DNA from: Gossypium raimondii
Lineage: Eukaryota; Streptophyta; Magnoliopsida; Malvales; Malvaceae
Direction of reading: 5' to 3'
Assembly (NCBI RefSeq): GCF_025698545.1
Contig: NC_068569.1
Coordinates: forward strand, 19,468,001-19,532,000
DNA: 64,000 nucleotides
Positions 25,564 through 38,654 of this stretch are shown piece by piece. Both the position numbers and the translations under genes were made by a program. The stretch's first letter is position 1. Each line of letters starts with the position of its first letter. The notes below the pieces were generated by a model, which was given only the letters and a program-made list of their open reading frames with translations, was not told where the DNA came from and did not search any database.

Positions 25564-28522
25564 GTAATTTATTTATTTATTTTTAATTTGTTGCATTATG
25601 TTGTGTTGGCATGAAAAAGAGATTGAATTTTTAGTTATAGCTTGGGTGTGTGCTAGTTTATTAATGAAAGCACATAATTTGATTAGAGAATGTTAATTAA
25701 GGTGAAATTGAAGTGATAAATTGCATCAATTAGCACTGAGAACCCTTAATGTAGTAGCTGCTAAGATATTGATTCAGTGATGGTGATATGCTACATCACT
25801 TGAACTGGACCTAGTGAGTGTTTAATACGAGTATGTGTCTAGACATGAGTTTACTTATTCTAAGTTTTTCGGTATATTTTGAGGATATTATTTCGTACTC
25901 ATGTCCGAAGATATATTGAATGAAGAGTCCAGAATCCAAATGACTTCTTATTCCCCACCAAACCAAGGTCAGGTTAGCTCATGATTTGGCCTTAGACCTT
26001 GGAAGATGCAATTTGGTGAATGGGATTTATTGCTATACACTATTCACCTGGCTTTGGGATTTGCATTGGAAAAGAAATATTCTCAAAAGAAAGGGCAATT
26101 AACCAATGTTTAATTTATGAAGGGAAGAATCAGTGTTCATATGTGGATCCTTCGACGTTGGTTAGTTAAAAAAATCTTGTATAACGATTGGAATTGTGTT
26201 CCCTTGCATTAGCCGTTAGGTTGTTTTTTAATGGTTTTCTTGCTGTTCATTGGGTTGTTTTACGATTCTTAGTTTCAGTATTTCCCTTGGATACTCTCTA
26301 TCCATGTTATCTGAACTTTTTATTTAACTTCAAGTATGTGTTAGATACCTGTGTGGAACATATTCAGGCGTGTTGGACATTTACCCGTATTTGACACCAA
26401 ATTTATGGTTATATTTGTCAAATTAACCTGCAGTTCAGTCTGTTCTTCTTTCTTATTTTATTCGCCTATAATTTAGCAGTGCCAGTGGCATATCTAAACT
26501 GTATGGTTGGTGTTGAAAACAGAAAAAAAAATGAAAGAAAAAAAGAGGCTTTATTGATAGCTTGTAAAATACAATGTTTTATACACTTTTCATCCCCAAT
26601 CTGAGTGCAACTTTGTGTGGATGATAGCAGCCATAAAGCTCTGTTTCCAGATGGTGGAAACCTAAAGCAGTGCTGGCAGCTTGAAATACATTGGAGAAGA
26701 TTGAGATGATTCAATTTGTTTCATACTTTTCTGGACAGAAAGTTGTCAAACAGCAAAAGGTAAACTTGTTCATTATTTGATCTAAATGAAGGAAATGACA
26801 TTCGAGATGACTAGAGAATGTGGTGTTTTGTTTATCACTTCTGTAAATATATTTTCAGCAGTTGTAAAAAACTCCATTACTGAAAATATATGATGATCAT
26901 TAAAAGTTTACCATTTCTTGTTCCATTAGAATTGGAGTCATGAGTACTTCCAATTATAGTATAGGTGTCATTAAAATTATCTTAACCGTGCAAGTGAATA
27001 ATAAGTGATTTGGCAACCAGAAGTGGCCTTATTATGAAAGTACATTACAGATGAAAATTTTAATCCGAATTTGTAAGTGAATGTCAAATGTAAGTGGCCT
27101 TACTATGAAGAGATGACAGAAATGTAAATGTGAGTATATACTGTTGTACATTTATCCTACACAGGTGTGGATATATATACATCTCTCTCCAAATTACTGT
27201 ACGAGGAGTTTATGTATATAAATATTTTAAAATTTTTAATCATTGTTTATATATTTTTATAATTCTTAATTAATTCTTTTTTAGTTATTTAAGAAATAAT
27301 GAACTTGGTAAACTATTTGCCCTAAATCATTCTAGATGCCTTTAGTAATTTTAAAAACTATCTTTTCTCTGTACTTAATAATTTTAAATAATACTCAATA
27401 TTTTTATAATGTTCTAAAAATATATGTCCGAGATGAAATGAATCAGTACAATCATTTGTCCATGTTCATCATGATGTGATTTTTAAATAATTATAAATAA
27501 TTATTTATTTTAAGAATTTTTAAAATATTATCACCTTAGCATGAGGTATACATCTAATTCCTCCATCGGCTACATCAACATTCAACAGAAGAAATAGATG
27601 TAATTTAAACAAAATAATCAATTTGTTTTTATCTAACATATAGGAATTAATTTACCCATTTTTAATTAAAATGGATATAATTTTAAACAAAATTATCAGT
27701 TTTTTAATTTTACATAGAGAATTAATTTGTCCATTTTTGAATAAAATAGATGTGATTTTAAATAAAATGACAAGTTGACCTTTTGATCTTACACACGAGA
27801 TTAATTTAATCGAATGTCTGCATGTACTCTTACCTAATCTTACTCGCTTTTTAATTTCACATTTTATAAAAAAAATTGAAAAGTCAAATTATTACTTAAT
27901 AACAACACATAAAATTTTAACGAAAAGATTAATTTGTATATTTTTTAATAATATATATAGACTAATTTATCTATTTTCTAAATAAAAGAGGCAAAATACT
28001 AACATATACTCTTACCAACTCCATTATTTGAAAGATCACATTCCTGATCGCATATGCTAGACATGGGTTTTAACAATGTGCTCAAATGTAGCGATGAGAA
28101 CGTTACTATTAGGGACGTCCGAAGGATTATGGACGGAAGAAATATTCAGAATGGAAATTTACACAAATCTGCCGGTTGAGTTGCATGGTGAAAAACGATG
28201 GTTGCTTTTCAGCTAATAATGAGTTGATATTCACCAAAACCAAAGCCCATCCAAGCTCAGGCAGCTATCAACAAAAGAAAAGGAATGGGAAAATATGTTG
28301 CTTTGAGAAATAAATAAATCTGAATAATCTTTAGTTGTACAAGTGTTTGCCCCCTTTCGGAAAAAAGAAACATTTAATAAAATGTGGCCCATGAAAACCA
28401 AAATGTGATAATGTTACATAGGCAAAAATAGCAAATGAAATATGAAAAAGAGAAAAAGCCTTCACGTACTAATGAGATTTGTCAGAGGACCAATTGCATG
28501 TAGCAGCAATGCCCACTTAGAT
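25564..28522. other. Convergent intergenic region
   Basis: Nearly 3 kb between the small membrane protein (+) and GrpE (-). The first kilobase may include 3' untranslated sequence or downstream exons of the former. The rest is A/T-rich with one tandem repeat, listed separately. I see no other gene. Confidence 0.5.
27597..27805. repeat. Degenerate tandem repeat, unit about 75 bp, nearly 3 copies
   Basis: Three successive blocks share the order 'ATTTTAAACAAAAT' - T-rich - 'GAATTAATTT' - 'CCATTTTTNAATAAAAT'. Copies differ by substitutions and small indels, so the array is old. Nothing suggests a function. Confidence 0.65.
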
Positions 28523-30421
28523 TTACTGATCATCTCCCAAAGATTCATGAGTAACCACAGTTGCTTTCTTACTACTACCTGGCCCTGAAGAAACTTTAAC
28601 CATCGCTGGTCTTAGTAGCCGATCCCCAAGGAGGAATCCACGACGAAATTCTTGGATGATAATCCCTTCCTTGAACTCTTGCGACTCTTCGCGTGCTATT
28701 GCTTCGTGTAGCTGTAACATACAAGTTGGAACCAAGTGAATCAATAACAAAAATGACTAGGAATGTACTGATTCTTGTGACAAGTCACTCCAAAGCCTAT
28801 ACAATTTGTTCAACCAAATTTATGGATAGGTATATTTCTCTTTTGGGCTCAAAACAGGAATATTCAATCAGATATACCCCGAAGAATAAACTTATGTCAA
28901 CCAGATGAGATGATCTAAACATGAAAACTAAACCGAACAGGTATATGCACCGAGCTTTGTAATTTTCTGTTCAAGATTTAGAATGATCCCTAATATGGAC
29001 ACAAGCTCTCAATCTAAAGAAGCATGGCATTCAACTTTGGAGATCAAAAGCAGATTTTCATCATACGTACCTAGCAGTAGCACAAACTTGCAATATAGTT
29101 TCTGAATGGATGTTACTCACTTAACACCCCCATAAAGTGCACACCTCGAAGATAACCAATATAGCACATAGAGTTTGAAACTGAAACACAAACTGAACCA
29201 AGAGAATCCCTAAACAGACTAAACTAACAATTAAACCAAAGTGTTTACCAGACTGAAGGTTTGGTTCCTACGATACATATTCTAACCTTTTGCAAAAATT
29301 TAAGCAGATAGGATACTAACTGAACCATGTGTGTGCCTGTGGGTATAAATGTATCCAAAGTATCCTACACTTGCAATATGTTCTTTAATGTGACTGAACC
29401 AAACAAAACCCTATTGAAGGCTAGCAACAAATAAAGTAACAAACAGACATTACTCGTAGCATTTAAAACTTACAGAGGGATCAAAGGGCTTTCCAACTGT
29501 AGGGACAACAGCCACTTGCAAGCTCCTCATGATCTCCACAAATTGCTTGTATATACCCTGATAACTCGTATCTATCTTCTTTTCTTTCTCTGTTTCGGGT
29601 TTAATTTGTTGCTTGGCTCTCTCAAAACTGTCAACCATGGGCAACAGACTCTCCATCACTTCTCCTTTAGCATCAGACCTTGCCGTAAGTCTCTCCTTCT
29701 CCGATCTTTTCCGATAATTATCAAAATCAGCTTGTAAACGGATATACTTCTCTTTCCCAGAGGTTATCTCTGCCGACAATTCCAAAACTTGTTTTTCCAA
29801 TCCATCCTTCTCGTTTTCTAAAATGCTAATTCTACTCTCAATTTCAGATACAATCCTATCATCTCCATTGAGAAGCGCCTCCCTGTAAACTCTAATCATG
29901 GCCTTTAAACTGGGAAAATCTTCTCCAGCTGATGCTTTTACATTTTCCTGATAAAATTCCTTAATGAAATTAATACTAGTTACAAACAATTAAACAATAA
30001 TAAGCATCTCTTATCGATTGATTTGATTCAATTTTCATCTTCAGCCAGTTTTTTTCCTACTGTGATATAATAAAGGAGGGAAATTCTACAAATCCTTTTC
30101 TCAATCTAATGCTACAACTTATAATAGATACAAGAAAAGAAAATAAAGAACCCAGGAGGGAGGGAGAAAAAAATAACTTACAGTGCGAGCAGATTCCTGG
30201 GCTGAAAGAGAAGCCTTGAAAGTCCACCTTTGTGGACAGTTTTTGATGTTCAGAGGGAAGGAGAGGTTAGATGGAGAAAACCCAGAAAAGGGTTTTGAAA
30301 AGCGAGGTCTTTGGTAAAGAAATTGGACCGGCGATGAAGCTATATGGGTGTGTTTTGAGGGTTTTAAAGAAGCAGAGAAGTGAGGAGGCAAGAGAGAGTG
30401 GTTAGAGAATGAAGCAGCCAT
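28523..30421 (-). CDS. Plastid GrpE nucleotide exchange factor (CGE-type)
   Basis: Exons 30182-30421, 29474-29947 and 28523-28711, all phase 0, give 300 residues. GrpE releases ADP from Hsp70. Residues 1 to about 70 are Ser/Pro/basic with no acids until the end, a plastid transit peptide. A long coiled coil follows ('[20 protein letters not shown]'), then the GrpE signature region '[16 protein letters not shown]', '[17 protein letters not shown]', and the beta domain '[18 protein letters not shown]' with '[17 protein letters not shown]'. All usual family landmarks are present. The Arabidopsis counterpart in the same neighbourhood is At1g36390 (CGE2). At5g17710 (CGE1) is the other copy. It probably serves stromal cpHsc70 in protein import and folding. 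Confidence 0.9.
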
Positions 30422-32688
30422 CTAGAATGGTGAATGATGAACCTGGGATTAGTAGGTTGTGCAACAGATTGGAGTGTAAAAATTTAACCAAATTAAAGCC
30501 TGATAAAAGAGTCCTTGGCGGCAGCCACGAGCAAGCCCGCCCTTTGGCCTTCTTGCCTTTGCCGGACACCGTGACTGAGTGAAGGATTTCTCTGGAGAAA
30601 GGAGATTGAATTGAAGCGATTTCGCTTACTAACTTACTCTTTGGGCTGTGCTTATGGGCCTGGCTTTGTTTTGGACAAAACCCCCCAAAAAACCCAATTG
30701 GAATGCTCTCTTCTCCAATATTCTCAACTTTTCTTGTTTTCTCAGAAGTGAATAATCAATAATAATATCTTCCAAAAATAATAATAACAAATATATAATA
30801 CAGTTGAATAAAAGAATGAGAAATTGGATTTTTTTTATAAATAATAATTAATATTAATAATAAAACATTTTAATTTTTTTAAGACTGAGAGTATAATTTT
30901 AAGATACTAAATTAATAAATTATTTTTTAATTACCACTTTAAATAATTAACAAATTTCTTTCAAACATTTTTTTTAGTATGATCAACATTACAATCCAAC
31001 CAACAAGTGTTAAATGTAGTATCAAAATACATTGCACTCTCAAGAGAAGAACGAACAGGGTTTAAATCTTGGAGATAACATTGTGAGGAAAGACAATCAT
31101 GAACCCTGAGTATGAACCGTACAATAGACATGAAAAGTAAAAAAATAATAATAATCTTACAATCAATAAAAATTTCAAAACTCCTACTAACAGTATATCT
31201 TACCATTCAACACTTCTTGTCGATTATGCAAACACAATGTTTTATTACTTCTAACAAATTTAACCACTTTTTTGGATTTTTCAGGACTTGAAAACTTCTA
31301 AAGAAAAGAAAATTCCAGTTCTCTCATGCATCTCTGGATTCTCTTTGTTTTTGTAAGAAGCAAAAGCTAGATCTCATTACCATGCCATTCATTATAGGTT
31401 CATTTACTTTTGCATTGTGTCACTTAAGCTAGTCATCTTTTTAGCTTATTATCTAGCTTTATATATACTTGCAATTCTGGCATTGGTAATCCTGAAAGCT
31501 TATAAATAAGTATTTGCATTGTTAGACAATAGGTTTTAACAAATTAGTATAAAGAGTTTTAGCATTGTTAAACAGACATATTCGGCCTCTAGCAATCAAC
31601 AACGGCCCCATCAAGGGACCATGATAGGCATGTCCCACTCATCATCAAAATGAAAGAATATAGAAGTTACCTGCGCTACCAATGATGGCCACTTGTCCTC
31701 CTCTTCTTCGTGCTCTTTACTTTGCATGTGTCGGACTCGAGTCGAGAATTTACATATGTTACGAAGAAACCCGACAACGCAATTACGTCAAAACAAACCA
31801 CTAATCTCCAATTCATCCGTGTGGAAAGAGATAATAAGCCCTTTTCTTGTTCTTGTTTTGCGGAATTGTGGTTGGCAAGTAGATATTTTAGTTTTGAAAA
31901 AAATTTCATTAGGCGAGTGATAATTTTTCAAAATAGTACCAACTTCAGGTTTGGAGTTAAAATTAAAAATAAAGAGAATAAATCTCAAATTTGATAAAAG
32001 AATAAAATTTTCTAAATTCATAATTTCAATAAAATCAGCCTCATAGTTGGCTAAATTTTTAACACTATTTTCGATTTAAACTATAATTAATTCGTCACAT
32101 TAAGAGAACAAAAAAATTGTCAATATCAAAATTAAATTTCAAATTTGGTGATAGTCAAAAGACCAAAATCAAAATTTGACCATAATCATATTAGCAAGAA
32201 CAAAAGCCCAGAAAAGATAATGTAACACGGAAATGGCAGAGTCAACTAATTTGCTCTAACTCCAATTCCAATCTAAGCATCCGTCCACACACACAAAAAA
32301 ATTTCCACTGTCGTTTAGTACCAAGAAGAAAAAGGGGAAAAAAACCGAGATTGTGTCAAATATCAACATCTTTGAACAGACTAGAATCAAAACCTAAGCA
32401 CGTATTTATATGAGCAAGTAAACAACTAGAGATAAAATCATATTAGGTGTCAACCTCCTGACTGCCTGCCTGCCTGCCTAAAATTACCTGCAAAACAAAA
32501 TATTTTAGCGAACAACATACCAATATATGGGTCAGACAGAAAACAATAGCATCTCAAGCCAGTATTGAAATGCTTCTGTGCGGGTAAGCATATGAAGCTA
32601 TGCATCAGAATATAACAGTACGATACTATTTCACACCAAAATTATGGAGCTCATATTCAATAAATGATGTTTAGGAATTAATATATAC

Positions 32689-32756
<68 letters not shown>

Positions 32757-33475
32757 AACAGGTATAACTAGGCTTAGACCAAAATAGATCACCATTATGC
32801 ATTTTCTCACATACCCTTTGATTTTGTTTTCTTATTATTAAGCCAACCCTATTCCAACCCCAGAAAAACACTCACAAAGCAAACTGGTTTTCTCAAAATC
32901 CTGAACGCAAGTCTTTTTGGACCAGACCCCTTGGAGACCAAGGCTTTTGGGTGTACCACAAAACCATGAGCATTTTGACAAACTGTTTTTATGACTCTAA
33001 GCAAAGCCTGCTTCAAGTCTTCAACCATTTCCCGGATCAACTCTTCTATTTCCTTTTAATACTGTTGCTCAAAGAAAATTAATGGCAGGCAAATACATCC
33101 TTTGGTAATAGGGAAATTATTAGTTTGGATGCACGCTCATTCTTGACAAGCAGTCAGCTCCGGCCAGCAACAACTAAAATATTTATGTATTCCAGTGTTC
33201 TTTTTGAGAAATGTAGGTACAACTCTCTAGACGACATTGGTCACAACTTTTTCCCCAACCTTCCTAATACTAAAATACACAAGCAAGCAGATGAAAATGG
33301 AAAAGGAAAACAGATCGTTTCTAGAAGAACAGGATGAAAAATAGATAAAGCTTTATAACATCCAGGCCTCATGTAAGCATCAAATAGCAGTAGCAGCGTG
33401 ATAAAATTGTAAAATCCAATAACAGAAACCATACCTAAACAGTTACTCATCTGCATGATCTGGACAACAATTCAT
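30422..33475. other. Intergenic region: GrpE promoter and 3' side of ARF17-like gene
   Basis: 3 kb with no convincing gene. Several overlapping short frames at 31676-32021 on both strands lack any recognisable domain. It contains a long GT microsatellite and four CTGC units at about 32464-32479. The part just below 33476 is probably the 3' untranslated region of the ARF gene. Confidence 0.5.
32692..32754. repeat. (TG)n microsatellite, about 31 units
   Basis: 63 bp of perfect alternating TG, preceded by a short AT/ACAT tract. It should be highly polymorphic, and its exact length is uncertain in long-read assemblies. Confidence 0.95.
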
Positions 33476-34425
33476 TCACAAGGAGAAGCCTTCAAAAGTT
33501 GAGGCTCGTTGGCATTGGACATCAAGCCTGTCAAGCAGCTTCGAACAGCCATAAGTCAATGACAGATCTAAGGAGTTCTTTTCACTCACAGCTTCATCAT
33601 GCCTTTTACCTCCAACATCATCCATACAACCAACATCATCAAATCTGCTTCTGACAGGCTCTTTCAAAGCAATTATCTTGCCAAACAATCGAAACGAACC
33701 AACACCTACTTTGCTTGAGTTGCAACCCCCATGTTCGATAAGTTCCGTGCCAAAGGAAACCATGCTGCTCTGACTATCAGGTGACAAGTTGTCAGACTGT
33801 GAACTGCCAATATTGAGCTCAGTGGATATCCTAGTTGGCTTGGGTACCACATAGTTGCCAGAGAAGTTATCAGTGGACATCATTGGGGTATTCTCACTCA
33901 TATCGTTGGTTAAACTTTGCAAGTGAAAATGATATTGCCTGGCTCCCTGCATGCCAGCAGGAAAAGAATTGTAATTCAACAGTGATGGATTCAAATACCC
34001 CATTGTTGAATTAGTTAACCCTGATATAGGAAAGATTTCACCCTCTGCATCAGCCAGCCCTGAATCCTGAGAAAACTTCAGCCTCTTTTCCGAGGGGAAC
34101 GAGGAATGAAGCGGTGAGGAGGAAGAAATTTGAACTTGCCATGGGTTCACTTTCCTTGCATTCTGGAGAACTTCAGGTTCATCCCAAGCAACCTAATGAT
34201 ATAAATATAATGCAATAGTGAGTCACAAAAGATAGAGGAGAAAAAAAATTCTACAAGTAGCAACATTGATGAAATTAAAAAGTTAGACTCAATTACCATC
34301 AAAAACTTAAATAAAGATTAAGCAAACACCATCCTACCACAAACCCACCCCCAAAATGCTGCCTTGGAAATATGAATAAACTTTTCTATCATTAGTACCA
34401 GTCATAGAACATGAATAAGGAAAAG

Positions 34426-34471
<46 letters not shown>

Positions 34472-36471
34472 AACCAAGCCTTGATCATAGAACCAAAAGC
34501 TTACCTATTATATGTTATGAAGATAGTATGGCATATGAATATCACAAGATACATCTCACCTAAGCATCAAATTTAAAACTTAGGAAAGCATGATTTGATG
34601 GGGCTGAAGTTAACTCAACATGACTAAACTCATTTTCTTTGTTAGTCAAGTGGCTCAAAATTGAATGAATCCTTTATTCTTTTCATAAATATAAAGTTAT
34701 AGAAATTCAGATTTACCTACAATCAATATCAAGTCAAATATTTAATGATTTTACAAATACCTTGCCGAAATGCAATAAACAGAAAAAATAAGAACACCCA
34801 TCTTACTTTGAGTGAGAAAACACTACCTAACAAGGCACACAAAATCCAAACACAACCTAGAAGAAAAGAAAAGAAACTGGTACAAAATCATTTCTGATCT
34901 GAATGAGATTCTAAGGAAATTCTACAAGTCTAATCTGATTGGCACCACCCATCCTTGGCCAAATTCCTAAGGAGAGTAACTCTCAAATTTGTTGACGTTT
35001 TTCCACTTTCTGTTTCTTAAGTCTCATTAAAATGTTAATAATGATTCGAAGCCTAATATAGGGCACTGATTTTTATTCTTTTTTTTTTTTTTGGAGGAAG
35101 GGGGGGTGGGTGTGATGCAAAAACAGATATACAAGAAGTAAAATGCAGCCTACTCGTAAAGCTTTAGAATCTCATTCCAACCTCAATTCCTAAGTAAAAC
35201 ACCATAACTTACGTTATATAAGCATTTTGTACTCTTTCACTTTTAAGTGCACTTAATTTAAATACTGTTGAAAATATAGTGCATACTTCTGGATTATTAC
35301 TGATTAAATTGTTCATTGAAAATAGATCAACAGTAAACCACGTTCAATTTAAACTTCATTTGGATGACCGGTCTACCACCCGCCATATAAATGAAGCTCT
35401 AATCACAATGAATAACCACAATTCAAACAATTGAGCCCGAAGCACCTTTACCTGAAGCATTCGCCAAGGCGAGCCAATCCAGGGGCCAGAATCCGGTACA
35501 GCAGCAGACATAACTGTCCCTTGAAACCAAGCCAATCGCGAGGAGTCCTCCGTCTCAACTGCCATCTTCACTCTGGTCCCCGCAGCCCAGTAAGTACTGA
35601 TTCCAGCCTCCACCAACACCGCCCTTGCCACGAAATCAGTCCAACCGGCCCGAGGATAATACACAACCTCGAACGGGAACCCCCTCGCTGCCTTCTCCGC
35701 CGCTTCAGCCACTGCCTCCGCCGTCATCCTCCCCCTTCCTTCCCCTTTCATTGCTCCTCCATCACTCGGCTCTCTCCACCTCCCAGAATCCCCTCCGCCT
35801 TCTCCCGCCTTCATCGCTCGTCGGACTCCAATAAACATTTTCCAATTACAGTCCCTCATGAAAACAACAGAATCGCCGGCGATAAGCTTCTTTTGATTAA
35901 CGAACTTGCTCCATCCCGTAGTGAGCAGATGCCTACGTGGCGTCCCTCGATAAATGTGACGAAACTCCCAAACACCGCCGCGAACGTCGGTGACGGAGAG
36001 AGTCTGAACTGGCGGATCAGCATTGTAGTCGAGCGGCGGGAAAACAGAATCGGCACAAAACCGCGGGACGGAGAATCCACCGCCGTTGTTGGCATCAGAG
36101 GGTGTTAAAACCTTAGCAAACGACACGATCTTATTCCTATCAGAATCCTCAACTTCACCATTCACATTTAGAAATTGATTAGGAAGCCTAGAAGTTTCAA
36201 CAGGGGTGAGTAAAAGCTTAGCGAAGACCTCATCGGTTCTCGGATCGGCAAGATAATGAACGTCTGAGATAACGCAATTGATGAGAGGCCTAGACAGTAC
36301 GAGAGAGGACAGTTTGGGAGTGGAACCGCAAACTTGTTCAAGGTGGCCTTGAGGGAAGTAATAAACCCTAGAATTAACGGTGGGGATCTGAACGGAAGAG
36401 CCGGCACAAGCTCGCCAGATCCTTGGATCAACATGACGTAGCTCCGGAGGACTAGACCGTGAAGGCGGCAT
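33476..36471 (-). CDS. ARF17: Auxin response factor, ARF17-like (no PB1 domain)
   Basis: Exons 35452-36471 and 33476-34192 (phase 0; CTTCAG|GTAAAG and CATTAG|GTTGCT) give 578 residues. The B3 DNA-binding domain is clear: '[20 protein letters not shown]', then '[20 protein letters not shown]' and '[17 protein letters not shown]'. The ARF ancillary domain follows ('[18 protein letters not shown]' to '[17 protein letters not shown]'). The middle region is Ser/Asn-rich rather than Gln-rich, as in repressor-type ARFs, and the protein stops without the C-terminal PB1 (Aux/IAA-like) domain. That shape and the miR160 site identify the ARF10/16/17 clade, specifically ARF17 (At1g77850), whose neighbour At1g77840 is eIF5, as here. 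It acts in the nucleus on auxin-responsive promoters. A GC-rich Gly/Ala segment (around residues 225-260) interrupts the usual spacing after B3. Confidence 0.92.
33936..33956 (-). promoter_or_regulatory. miR160 target site in ARF17-like mRNA
   Basis: On the + strand these 21 bases equal the miR160 sequence except for one base (TGCCTGGCTCCCTG-C-ATGCCA instead of T at position 15), so the transcript pairs with miR160 along its length with a single G:U wobble. It encodes 'AGMQGARQ', the peptide kept in the miR160-targeted ARFs. Cleavage is expected opposite miRNA bases 10-11. Confidence 0.93.
34193..35451 (-). other. ARF17-like intron with (GA)n microsatellite
   Basis: A 1.26 kb intron that holds about 19 GA units at 34431-34468 and a poly-T/poly-G run near 35080-35107. 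No other feature is seen. Confidence 0.75.
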
Positions 36472-38292
36472 TGGGCCGCTTAGGGTTTAATTCAAAAGGG
36501 TTAAAAAGAAAAGGGGCAGCGAGTCTAAGAGTGAGTGATGTTTGTTAGATTTTTACTTGAGAGATTTATATTTTTTAATTTTTTTTGATGTTTTTATAGT
36601 ATTTTATGGTGTGTCTGACTCTGACGCAGACTCTAAGAGGTGAGGTAGGAAAGAGAGAGAGTTCCGTCTCAAGGTCGGAGAAGCGGGCAGGGACGGGCAG
36701 ATGGGCAATCACGAAACCCAAATGCTGTTATGTTAGCGTTTGTTTTTTTCTTTACCTTTTCGGGGAGAAAAAAGGGCAGAATATTTGGTCGGTTAGAAAT
36801 TTACATAACCGTCTCAACGTCGTCGTTGTGGACGCTCTACCTTCCAAAACGTAGAGTACAATCGCTCTGGAAATGAAGGTGAAGTTTGTTTTGGAGTAAA
36901 GTACGAAAATAACCTTTTGATGGTATGAGGAAGTCAACCAATCAAATGGTCGTGAGTACTTTACATTTGGAAAAAGGTCGACGGAGACAGATTGAGTGAA
37001 TCCCTGTTTGGTTGGGGTGGGGATTGTGATTTGTGAGAGAAAAAAACCGAGGGAATTTTGCAACGACCGGATTTGGATTCCCTCTCTCTGCCTAGCTGTC
37101 GCCATTCACATTCACTACCGACATTGGAATTTTTTGAATTTAATTTTCTCTTGTTTTTTGGGTCGTATTTAAACATAATAATTACTGGCAATAGCCATGA
37201 CATGGTAATAATCTGGACTCTCAATTTTGTTACAAAAGAGATCAATGGTTTAATCTGACACTGAAATTTTGTTTAATGAAAAATTGAGGATAATTCCAAC
37301 TTAATTTCCTTCTAATCTAACCAAAATAAATACTATTATTAAACATGAGGAAGTAGATGCTATTTATTATAGTCCTTATCTATCATTTCATGTTTTTCTT
37401 TTATATATTAAATCCAACATTCTCCGTCTTTTCATTCCAATTGCTCCCCCTATGCCTTATAATAGAGGATGGGGTTTAGAGCACATGGTGGACCACCCTA
37501 TTGGAAGAACTTTGGTTCCCAAAATATCATATTCGAAAAATGTGGGGTCAAACTTAGATTAAACCTTTAGGAGTCTAGTCCAAGGCGAATTTCTAGACAT
37601 TTACTTATTTATATTTTTTAATTAAAATTTTGATTATAATTATATAGTGATTCTTTATGTATTAACAATACAAATTATAATTAAACAATTAAATAATTTC
37701 AAATTCTATAAAATATTAATTATTATAAAATACACTTAAAATCTCTTAACGAACATTGATTCAAGAAAATGTATTCTGCAATCTCATTACTAATATAGTT
37801 AACAAGAAACCTACTATATATTCTATGGTAAAGTTTTTAACTAAAAGGAAACATTCAGTTGTGGTATAGTTTTATGCTTGACAAGTGGCACACCTTATGA
37901 ATTAGCATGTGGACAATAGACATTAAAAGTCATTTTATTTGTTAATTAAGTCTTAACTTAATTAGTAGTAATATTGTTGCTAATTCGAAATATGTAGGTT
38001 CAAGTGTGTTAAAATGAATTATTCTCCTATTTAAAAGTTGGAAAAGGGATATAGATAGTTCTAAACCTTATGTATAAAAAAAGAATGATATAATAATAAC
38101 CTATAATAAAATTAATGTTAAAAAATTCATCAATTTATCTCCTATATTAATTATTAAACTTTTTTGGAAATATATACTAAATAATAATAATTCTACAAAG
38201 CATTCAATTATAATTTCTTTCCTATATTTTAACACCATATATGAAATGATTTTAGTAAAATAACAATTACCATAATTAGAATTCATAGAGAG
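36472..38292. promoter_or_regulatory. Upstream region of ARF17-like gene
   Basis: 1.8 kb noncoding. On the minus strand there is a canonical auxin response element TGTCTC (36984-36989, seen as GAGACA), about 510 bp before the ATG. A GTCTG-N9-CAGAC inverted repeat lies at 36613-36631, one arm of which reads TGTCTG. These short motifs also arise by chance. Confidence 0.4.
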
Positions 38293-38654
38293 TAGAGGTG
38301 CTCATGGGCCGGGCGGCCCAGTCTAGCCCGACGGCCCGCCTAAAATATGAGAGGGTTTGGGTAAAAATATAGGTCCTAAATATGGGTTTGGGCAAAAAAA
38401 GAGGCCCATTTAGAAAACGAGCCAGCCTCAAAAGACTTTTGGCTGAGCCCTACCACCAAATTAATATAATAAATATTTTTATTTTTTATTTTTTTAAAAA
38501 AAAATTGGTGTTTATTTAAAAAATAGGCCCGGCCGGGCTCGGGCTTATGATTTTTATCCCGGGCCGAGACAAAATTTTGGGCCAGGCTAGGCCTGGGCCT
38601 AGGACACGGGCCGAAAAGTTTTTATGGACCCGGCCCGGCCCATGAGCACCTCTA
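38293..38654. mobile_element. hAT-type MITE, second member
   Basis: Inverted termini TAGAGGTGCTCATGGGCCGG are nearly perfect on both ends. The flanks ATAGAGAG (38285-38292) and ATAAAGAG (38655-38662) match at 7 of 8 bases, as expected for an ageing hAT target-site duplication. At 362 bp it is shorter than the 604 bp member. It shares the GGGCCGGGCGGCCC start and the 'AAAATATAGG' subterminal stretch. Confidence 0.85.

Noticed and set aside
31050-31070. tRNA-like 'GGTTTAAATC' phrase, with similar ones elsewhere
   Set aside because: No cloverleaf arms or A box at the right distance.
31676-32021. Several overlapping frames of 75-94 codons on both strands
   Set aside because: Overlap on both strands with no family signal. 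I consider them chance frames.
35431-36108. 225-codon open frame antisense to ARF17 exon 1
   Set aside because: Caused by the GC-rich composition of the ARF exon. The sense strand clearly encodes the B3 domain.
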